Shown here in pieces: positions 57,292 to 64,000 of a stretch of 64,000 nt of DNA; within the stretch, counting starts at the first letter, position 1; every line of letters starts with the position of its first letter. The translations under genes were made by a program, and so were the position numbers. Where the stretch lies: NCBI GenBank assembly GCA_963663265.2, contig CAXXXM010000001.1, forward strand, positions 248,001-312,000, in the 5' to 3' direction. Source of the stretch: JAEXOD01 sp963663265 (GTDB taxonomy: Bacteria; Bacteroidota; Ignavibacteria; Ignavibacteriales; Melioribacteraceae). A model generated the notes under the pieces. It was not told where the DNA came from and made no database searches. It saw nothing but the letters and a program-made list of their open reading frames with translations.

Positions 57292-59724
57292 CTAATTTTT
57301 ACTGTTATTCTTTAAAATTGTTAATCTATTTTTATACAATTCAATGTTTTTTTCGATATTTGTATTTACTTTTATATATTTCCCCTTTAACCACTTTTCA
57401 GTCATATCCTTATAGTGTTCTGATAAAAAATGTCCAGATTGACCGGTTGGAAGGATACATGTAAAGTTTTCGGGATCATTAAAATCATATATATAACGCA
57501 TTGAAGGACCTAAATGGTTAGAGAAAGGTTCGTTGAATGAATATTCGCCATTATTTATTGTAGTTCCATCTCCACCAATAGGGAATGGTCCAATATTAAT
57601 GATTTTATCCAAAAAGCCGTTTACTCCGCTAAAAGAATGTTTAAAAGTGACTGTATGAAAATTACCCCATTGCCATAAATATAAATCTTTTGAATTCTCT
57701 TTTTCTAATTCAGTAAGTGCATCAACTAAACTTTTTCTTATAATATCGTTTTTTGTTTCGTAATTATTTGTCTTAACGTTATCAAACCATTTAGAATTAT
57801 CTTGTTTAAGTAACTGCATTATCACTCTATATGGAATATTAGCAATAAAAGAGTACTCTTTTAGGTAAGTTTTACCCATTTCATCTGCAAAAGTATTGTA
57901 AATTAATTTTTGCAAAAATCGTGTGTATATAGAAGGTGTTTGAGATTCAGCAGAAAATGTAAAATCCCAGCGTTTAAGTAATTTTAAAGCTAATTGAAGA
58001 TTCTTATCTTTAATTGCAGCATTCTTAAAAGCATCCAAAATTAGCGGAGTTAGTTTTGCAGCATAATCAGAATAATAATCATTTTGATAATTCATAAAGT
58101 CAGAAGCTGAGTGCACTGCTTTTTTAGAAAGTAATTCGGAAATTCTGTTAATTCTTGAATCGGGTTCCCATAAATTTGAAATGTGCTGAGTGAAGTTTTG
58201 TACAACTTTGTTGTTTGCTGTTGCAATAAACCCGTTTGATGGATTAAATAATTTTGGCATATTATCATAACTAACAAATCCTTTCCAATCACTTACTGAA
58301 GTCGTTCCATCGTATACTAAAGAAGGTGCAATGTTTTCTCTAATTGGTAATCTTGCTCCGCATATATAGGCAATATTGCCAAATTTATCGGCATATACAA
58401 AATTTTGTCCCGGTGCATAAAAATACCTTAAAGCTTCTTTGAATTGATTATAATTTGAAGCATTATTTATTGCCAAAAATGATGCCAATTCGGTGCTTTT
58501 ATCTAAAGCAGTCCATCTAATGCTAACAGTTGCATTTTTTCTTTTTTTATTTTTATATAAAAAATTATATGGGTGAATATCGGAAATAATTGGACCTCTG
58601 TGTGTAGCCTTGATATTTAAAAGCTCGGGTAATTCATCTTTTATAAATATTGTGTCTGTATACGTTTTTAATTTAACCCATTTCTCATTGAGTAAATAAT
58701 TGGTTTTTGAGCTGTCTAATGTTTCAAAATAAAAATCGGCATCATCAGCCATAACATTTGTAACAACCCAACTTATATTATCATTTTTACCGATAACAAC
58801 GGCGGGTAAACCGGGTAAAGTAAAACCTGCGGTTGTTTTATCTCCGGCTTTAATAACAGCTAAGTACCAACGGGCTGGGGCTTGAAATGCAAGATGAGGA
58901 TCATTTGCTATTATTGGTTTACCCGATGAAGAACGTTTCCCATTAACTACCCAATTATTTGAGCCGATATGAGTTCCTTCAAATCCCATAAATTTTCTGA
59001 AGCTTTTATCTGTTTCAACCAACCCTAATGCAATATTACTGGCAGCAGTTAATTTGTTGGAGATTATGTAATTCTGATTTTGTTCAAAATCGGGTAATAT
59101 TTCTTTCGCTTTTTCCTTACCAAACTTTTGAATTAGATGGGTAAAGCTAAAATCTGTCCACCAGCTTATATTTAATTCCCATGCTAACATTTTTGCAATT
59201 ATTAAACTATGTATTGGTTTCCATTTATTTGGATGATAGTTTAATAATGCAAATTCTAATGGCAACTTGCCGGAATTTTCTTCCAAATACTTGTTTATTC
59301 CATTTGCATAAGCTTGTAAAATTTCAATTGTATATTTATCAAGGTTTGCTAAACTTAACTCTGCTGCTTGATAAATACCAAGTGTTTTGAACATTTTATC
59401 ATAAGGTAAAGTTTTTTTTCCAAATACTTCGGAAAGCCTGCCGGCTCCTGCTCGCCTTATAAAGTCCATTTGGAATAAACGTTCTTGTGCGTGTGTATAT
59501 CCCAATGCAAAATATGCATCTAAATCATTTTTAGCCAAAATATAGGGAATAGCCAAAGAATCTCTAAATATTTCTACCTGTTCGTTAACTTGGGATGATT
59601 CTATTTGTCCATCGTATTCAGGAAGAGAGTTTGATAATACATTTTTTGAAAAAATAATTATTGATATTAATAAAACAATAAATGTAATTCCTAAACCAAT
59701 TGTAATTTTATGCCAAGTTTTCAT
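57292..59724 (-). CDS. Penicillin acylase-family N-terminal nucleophile hydrolase
   Basis: The product has 810 residues from ATG 59724; a TTG two codons earlier is also possible. An N-terminal helix (ITIGLGITFIVLLISIIIF) is a signal or anchor. The alpha subunit (EIFRDSLAIPYILAKNDLDA, FALGYTHAQERLFQMDFIRR) is followed by the autocleavage site GSNNWVVNG, where Ser becomes the N-terminal nucleophile of the beta subunit. NDPHLAFQAPARWY and GLPAVVIGKNDNISW follow. These enzymes cleave amides such as beta-lactam side chains or acyl-homoserine lactones; the substrate here is unknown. It is separated from metF by 50 bases. Confidence 0.92.
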   Translation of the reverse strand: MKTWHKITIGLGITFIVLLISIIIFSKNVLSNSLPEYDGQIESSQVNEQVEIFRDSLAIPYILAKNDLDAYFALGYTHAQERLFQMDFIRRAGAGRLSEVFGKKTLPYDKMFKTLGIYQAAELSLANLDKYTIEILQAYANGINKYLEENSGKLPLEFALLNYHPNKWKPIHSLIIAKMLAWELNISWWTDFSFTHLIQKFGKEKAKEILPDFEQNQNYIISNKLTAASNIALGLVETDKSFRKFMGFEGTHIGSNNWVVNGKRSSSGKPIIANDPHLAFQAPARWYLAVIKAGDKTTAGFTLPGLPAVVIGKNDNISWVVTNVMADDADFYFETLDSSKTNYLLNEKWVKLKTYTDTIFIKDELPELLNIKATHRGPIISDIHPYNFLYKNKKRKNATVSIRWTALDKSTELASFLAINNASNYNQFKEALRYFYAPGQNFVYADKFGNIAYICGARLPIRENIAPSLVYDGTTSVSDWKGFVSYDNMPKLFNPSNGFIATANNKVVQNFTQHISNLWEPDSRINRISELLSKKAVHSASDFMNYQNDYYSDYAAKLTPLILDAFKNAAIKDKNLQLALKLLKRWDFTFSAESQTPSIYTRFLQKLIYNTFADEMGKTYLKEYSFIANIPYRVIMQLLKQDNSKWFDNVKTNNYETKNDIIRKSLVDALTELEKENSKDLYLWQWGNFHTVTFKHSFSGVNGFLDKIINIGPFPIGGDGTTINNGEYSFNEPFSNHLGPSMRYIYDFNDPENFTCILPTGQSGHFLSEHYKDMTEKWLKGKYIKVNTNIEKNIELYKNRLTILKNNSKN

Positions 59725-59857
59725 ATTCAATATTTTTTATTTATTATGTAAAAATAACTAATAATTGAGTAATTTATTATATTATATGTTAATTAAATTA
59801 GTAATAGTTAGTTTTTTTATAGATAAGTTTTAATTAATCCACCACAAGGAGGTTAGT

Positions 59858-61174
59858 GTGGAAACACCCTTTTTGCTAATAATTTTTTTTACTTTAGTTA
59901 GTATCTTGATTTTTGTTCTAAAGTTAAGTTCAAAATTAGGAAATAATGAACAAAAAATTGATTATTTAAAAGATGAACTCCTAAAAAGCAAAGTTGAAAT
60001 TTTATCTGCTTTAAAAAGTGAAATACATCAAATTAGAGTTGAAAATGATAAAACGAACAGTAACTTACGAGTTGAAGTTAGTAATCAAATAAAAATTTTA
60101 GGGGATAGTATCTCTGGAAGAATGAATGACGTATCATATTCCCTAAAAGAACAATTATCATTATTTACCAAAGAAATACAAAGACTAACAACCAATTTTG
60201 ACAATCGTTTGGAAGTTTTAACTTCAAAAATTGAAACCAATCTTAAAGAACTTCAAAACGACAATAATAAAAAGTTAGAAGAAATGCGGGTTACAGTTGA
60301 TGAAAAACTGCATTCCACTTTGGAAAAAAGACTTAACGACTCTTTTTCAATTGTAAGTAAACGACTTGAAGAAGTTCATAAGGGGTTAGGAGAAATGCAA
60401 ACACTTGCAACAGGTGTTGGCGACTTAAAAAAAGTATTAAATAACGTAAAAGTTCGTGGTATTTGGGGCGAAATGCAGTTAAAAACTTTAATTGAACAAG
60501 TTTTAACTCCCGAACAATATGCCGAAAACATATCTGTTAAAAAGGGGAGTAGAGAAGTTGTTGAGTTTGCTATTAAATTGCCGGGTAAAAATGAATTAAA
60601 AGAAGATATAGTCTATTTGCCAATTGACTCCAAATTCCCCTTAGATGACTTTCAAAATTTAATTGAAGCTCAAGAAAATGGAGATAAACTAAGGGTTGAT
60701 GAACATAGAAAAGCTTTAGAAATTAGAATTAAAAATGAAGCTAAAAGCATATCTACAAAGTATATTGATCCTCCGTCAACAACTGATTTTGCAATACTGT
60801 TTTTACCAATTGAAGGTTTGTACGCCGAAGTTTTAAGAATAAATGGTTTATTGGATTTTATACAAAGAGAGTATAGGGTTGTAATAACAGGTCCGGCAAA
60901 CTTTATGGCGTTATTAAACAGTTTACAAATGGGATTTAGAACTTTTGCAATACAAAAACGAAGTAGCGAAGTTTGGCGTTTGTTGGGTATTGTTAAAACT
61001 GAATTTGTTAAGTTTGGTGATGTATTGGATAAAACTCAGCAAAAACTTGATTTAGCAAGTAAAGAATTGGGTGAAGCTTCAAAACGTTCTCGATCTATAG
61101 AAAGAAAACTTCAAAATGTTCAAGAAATTCCAATCGTAGATGCAGTTCAATCTGATGTTGAACAAATTGAATAG
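59858..61174 (+). CDS. rmuC: DNA recombination protein RmuC homologue
   Basis: The product has 438 residues and starts with GTG behind a strong GGAGG. An N-terminal membrane helix (FLLIIFFTLVSILIFVLKL) precedes a long coiled coil (about residues 25-170). The RmuC domain follows: GVGDLKKVLNNVKVRGIWGE, LKTLIEQVLTPEQYAENI, DSKFPLDDFQNL and ANFMALLNSLQMGFRTFAI. RmuC has a nuclease-like fold and limits inversions at short inverted repeats, which is notable next to the palindrome islands in this window. Confidence 0.95.
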   Translation: METPFLLIIFFTLVSILIFVLKLSSKLGNNEQKIDYLKDELLKSKVEILSALKSEIHQIRVENDKTNSNLRVEVSNQIKILGDSISGRMNDVSYSLKEQLSLFTKEIQRLTTNFDNRLEVLTSKIETNLKELQNDNNKKLEEMRVTVDEKLHSTLEKRLNDSFSIVSKRLEEVHKGLGEMQTLATGVGDLKKVLNNVKVRGIWGEMQLKTLIEQVLTPEQYAENISVKKGSREVVEFAIKLPGKNELKEDIVYLPIDSKFPLDDFQNLIEAQENGDKLRVDEHRKALEIRIKNEAKSISTKYIDPPSTTDFAILFLPIEGLYAEVLRINGLLDFIQREYRVVITGPANFMALLNSLQMGFRTFAIQKRSSEVWRLLGIVKTEFVKFGDVLDKTQQKLDLASKELGEASKRSRSIERKLQNVQEIPIVDAVQSDVEQIE

Positions 61175-61236
61175 TTTTTAAGAACTTTAACATAATACCA
61201 ATTGTTCTTTATTCAAAAAGAAAGGATAATAAAATT

Positions 61237-61980
61237 TTGCAGTTAAAAATTGAAAAAATAGTAAAAGAAACACCTGATACATTTTCGTATTTGTTGAAAG
61301 ATATAAACAACTTGATAGATGGTTTTTTGCCTGGCCAATATATAACATTAAATATTAAAGAGAGTGATAAGCTGATAAAAAGAAGTTATTCTATTTCATC
61401 CTCAAACAATGATTTACCACTTATTAGAATTACCATTAAACAAAATAAAAACAACCCATCATATACTCAATTTAGTGAAAATTTATCAATAGGAGATGTT
61501 TTAGATGTTGATTATCCAAGTGGTGAATTTTGTTTAGATATTAATAAAACAGAAAATAAAAACTTTTTATTTATTGCCGGTGGAAGTGGTATAACCCCAA
61601 TTATATCAATGATTTATAGTGCTCTGCAAAAAAATGATAATAGCAAAATTTATTTGTTATATCAAAATAGAGATGAGCAAAATATTATTTTTAGCGAGGA
61701 GATTAAAAAACTAAAAAATAATTATGATGATCGATTCAATTTTTCAATAGTTTTAAGTAGACCCATAAATATTACCTGCCAATTTACTGGGCGGATTGAT
61801 GATGAATATCTAACCAAATTTTATGCAAATAATTTTAATTTTATGCAAAAAGCTGAAATTTATGCATGTGGACCTGAAGGTTTGATAGAAACTACATTTT
61901 CAACTTTCCCCAAATTAAATTTCGATAAGAATAAAATTCACCGCGAAATTTATAAAAAGTTTGCTGCCATCAAGAATTAA
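61237..61980 (+). CDS. Ferredoxin-NADP reductase-like flavoprotein
   Basis: The product has 247 residues and starts with TTG behind AAAGGA. The FAD domain has LPGQYITLNI and RSYSISSS; the NAD(P) domain has FIAGGSGITPIISMIYSAL, IYLLYQNRDEQNIIF and YACGPEGLIETTF. Unlike phenol or oxygenase reductases it lacks a 2Fe-2S domain at either end. It would transfer electrons between NAD(P)H and an unidentified acceptor. Confidence 0.9.
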   Translation: MQLKIEKIVKETPDTFSYLLKDINNLIDGFLPGQYITLNIKESDKLIKRSYSISSSNNDLPLIRITIKQNKNNPSYTQFSENLSIGDVLDVDYPSGEFCLDINKTENKNFLFIAGGSGITPIISMIYSALQKNDNSKIYLLYQNRDEQNIIFSEEIKKLKNNYDDRFNFSIVLSRPINITCQFTGRIDDEYLTKFYANNFNFMQKAEIYACGPEGLIETTFSTFPKLNFDKNKIHREIYKKFAAIKN

Positions 61981-62103
61981 CTTTATTTACATTATTTAAA
62001 TGAAAAGTAAATAATTGTAAAATAATTTTGTAATTTCTTTATAAGTGTATAAATTTGTAATTTATCTGGAATTTTTATTACTCTTTATACGTTTGGAGAA
62101 TTT

Positions 62104-64000
62104 ATGAAAAAATTCATAATTGCTTTTGTTATACTTTTTGCTCAATTAACTTTTTGCCAAGAAAAAATTATTGACATCATCCGCCCTATTACCGTGTATG
62201 CCGGAATAGAGGATTCAATAATTATTGATGATATGTTTTATTTGGATAAATATGACATTAACTTTTTACCAAATAATGATTTACAAGTTAATTTCGATAA
62301 AAAAACAAATAAGCTTTTTGTAAAGCCAAATCAAAAATTCAGCGGTACAACTTTTCTCGATTTTGTATATAATAATACAACATACTCAATTTTAGTAAAC
62401 AGCAAACTAAAATATAAACATACTTTCAGCTTCAAACCAACAGGAACGCCAAAACATATTACCGTTTTCGGAAATTTTAATAGTTGGAATAGGAACGAAT
62501 TATTCCTTAAAGAAGGGAAGGATGGCTGGTACTCAATTGATTATTCTTTTGATCCGGGAAGATATGAGTACAAGTATTTTGTAGATGGAGCAGAATTTTT
62601 AGACCAAAAAAATCATGATTCAATTCCAAACGGAATTGGTGGATATAACACAAACTTAGTTATTAAAGATAAAACCGAATCTTCTTCGTATTTATATGTT
62701 GGTAATAAAACCAATGAGGGGAGTTTTATTAAATTATCTTTTGTTTACAAACCGGATAATGCTGATGAAAAAATTACTAATAAAAATATTTATGCTTTAT
62801 TAGATAACGAAAAACTTGGGAATACAGTTAGTGTAGAAAATAATGTTATTACGGTTCAGCTGCAAAAACAAAGGTACAATGGTGAGCATAGTTTGAGAGT
62901 GCTAATTAATAAAGACGGCAAATTATCAAATACACAAACTGTTATGCTATATAATGGCGATGTAAGAGATAATAATGCTCCATTTAATTGGTATGATGGA
63001 ATTATTTATTCTTTAATGATTGATAGATTTAAGAATGGTGAAAAGGCGAACGATAATCCTATTGTTCAAGACTCGTTGTTTCATCAAGCAAATTATCAAG
63101 GTGGGGATTTTGCAGGAATTTTAGAAAAACTGAACTCCGGTTATTTTGATAAATTAGGAGTAAATGCAATATGGCTTTCTCCTGTTTATGACAACCCAAA
63201 CCAAGCGTTTCGCGAGTATCCTGAACCACACAGATGGTTTTCGGGCTATCATGGTTATTGGCCCATTAGTGCCGAAAAAGTTGAGGAACATTTTGGAACG
63301 ATGGAGCAATTAAAAGAGATAGTAAAAGTTGCTCACTCAAAAGGGATAAAAATTTTATTGGACTTTGTTTCACACCACGTACATATTGACCATCCTTATT
63401 TTAAGGAACATCCCGATTGGTTTGGTAAACTTAATTTACCTGATGGGAGATTAAATTTAAGATTTTGGGATGAATACCGATTAACAACATGGTTTGAACC
63501 TTATTTGCCGTCATTCGACTTTTTATCATCTCCCGAAGCAATGGAAGCAGTTGCTACCAATGCAATTTGGTGGTTAAAAGAAACCGGTGCCGATGGTTTT
63601 AGGCATGATGCTGTTAAACATGTGCCTAATAAATTTTGGAGAACTTTAACGAGAAAATTAAAAGCAGAAATTGAAATACCTGATAATGTGAAAGTTTATC
63701 AAATTGGGGAAACATTTGGCTCTTATGATTTAATTAGTTCGTATGTAAATAATGGTCAATTAAGTGCTCAATTCAACTTTAATCTTTTTGATACTGCAAT
63801 TCAAGTATTTGTTGATTCTTCTAACTCATTTGCACGTTTGTCATCTGAATTAAAACAAACCGAAAGAGTTTATGGAAATCCACATTACATGGGTAACATA
63901 ATAGACAGCCATGATAAGGTTCGATTTATGTCTTATGCTGATGGCGATATTAAATCCGGCGGGGAAAATTTGGGTACTGAAATAGGATGGTCGAATCCTC
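62104..64000 (+). CDS. Secreted GH13 alpha-amylase-family enzyme with N-terminal CBM48-like domain, 3' truncated
   Basis: The frame is open from the ATG at 62104 (GGAG ribosome site) to the window end, 632 codons. A signal peptide (IIAFVILFAQLTFC) is followed by an N-terminal Ig-like domain and a CBM48-like domain near residues 110-190 (HITVFGNFNSWNRNELFLKE, GRYEYKYFVDGAEFLD). The GH13 barrel starts at WYDGIIYSLMIDRFKNG. Catalytic residues are visible: Asp502 (GADGFRHDAVKH, nucleophile), Glu536 (QIGETF, acid/base) and Asp604 (DSHDKVRF). DFVSHHVHIDHP is conserved region I. It acts on alpha-glucans in the periplasm or outside. A type IX tail may lie beyond the edge. Confidence 0.93.
   Translation, partial: MKKFIIAFVILFAQLTFCQEKIIDIIRPITVYAGIEDSIIIDDMFYLDKYDINFLPNNDLQVNFDKKTNKLFVKPNQKFSGTTFLDFVYNNTTYSILVNSKLKYKHTFSFKPTGTPKHITVFGNFNSWNRNELFLKEGKDGWYSIDYSFDPGRYEYKYFVDGAEFLDQKNHDSIPNGIGGYNTNLVIKDKTESSSYLYVGNKTNEGSFIKLSFVYKPDNADEKITNKNIYALLDNEKLGNTVSVENNVITVQLQKQRYNGEHSLRVLINKDGKLSNTQTVMLYNGDVRDNNAPFNWYDGIIYSLMIDRFKNGEKANDNPIVQDSLFHQANYQGGDFAGILEKLNSGYFDKLGVNAIWLSPVYDNPNQAFREYPEPHRWFSGYHGYWPISAEKVEEHFGTMEQLKEIVKVAHSKGIKILLDFVSHHVHIDHPYFKEHPDWFGKLNLPDGRLNLRFWDEYRLTTWFEPYLPSFDFLSSPEAMEAVATNAIWWLKETGADGFRHDAVKHVPNKFWRTLTRKLKAEIEIPDNVKVYQIGETFGSYDLISSYVNNGQLSAQFNFNLFDTAIQVFVDSSNSFARLSSELKQTERVYGNPHYMGNIIDSHDKVRFMSYADGDIKSGGENLGTEIGWSNP

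Overview
The window is AT-rich chromosomal DNA. It most likely comes from a member of the Ignavibacteria/Chlorobi branch of the Bacteroidota superphylum. The main support is three secreted proteins ending in a sorting tail with the core NYPNPFNPxTTI and a final Lys; other signs are a TonB-dependent receptor, lipid A and peptidoglycan genes (kdsB, ddl, ftsB), and -10-like TAnnTTTA/G boxes. No species is claimed.

Layout. (1) 1-10621: a four-gene phospho-signalling cassette. It holds a membrane Ser/Thr kinase (5' end outside the window), a 2233-residue protein with a zinc ribbon and eight tandem CbxX/SpoVK-type AAA+ domains, a zinc-ribbon/FHA protein and a PP2C phosphatase. This is the most unusual part of the window. 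(2) 10622-16241: a complete rRNA operon, 16S - tRNA-Ile(GAT) - tRNA-Ala(TGC) - 23S - 5S, with two promoter candidates, two boxA-like elements, long-range processing stems and a terminator. (3) 16242-18068: about 1.8 kb without genes, filled with short palindromes and dispersed repeats that recur at 51117-52013. (4) 18069-25353, minus strand: a YigZ-family protein, an outer-membrane-like protein, tRNA-Ala(GGC), a 34-residue membrane peptide, a double-HTH regulator and two large type IX-sorted secreted proteins. (5) 25502-36117: MATE and MFS exporters, an ECF sigma/anti-sigma operon, an AraC regulator, a TonB-dependent receptor with a TPR partner, and a small HTH regulator/membrane protein pair that shares an operator-like palindrome with the TPR-receptor operon. 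(6) 36214-43110: the complete histidine operon hisG-D-C-B-H-A-F-IE behind a leader peptide with six His codons and an attenuator. hisC is broken by a frameshift in a run of eight T, and HisB carries a degenerate N-terminal stub. (7) 43111-51116: a flavodoxin/ferredoxin membrane protein, a small protein behind a sigma-54-like promoter, a GH18 enzyme, a vWA lipoprotein, gatC, kdsB and a PLP enzyme. (8) 52014-59724, minus strand: a probable operon metF - oxidoreductase - aldolase - ddl - ftsB - rarA, with a penicillin acylase-like gene upstream. (9) 59858-64000: rmuC, a flavin reductase and the first part of a secreted GH13 amylase that runs off the window.

How the parts work together. The first four genes make a self-contained phosphorylation circuit: a kinase writes, FHA reads, PP2C erases, and a giant AAA+ machine would do the mechanical work. 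The alternation of two AAA subtypes within one chain suggests a covalent, dynein- or midasin-like ring built from repeated two-domain units. That is inference; the domains and motifs are read directly from the sequence.
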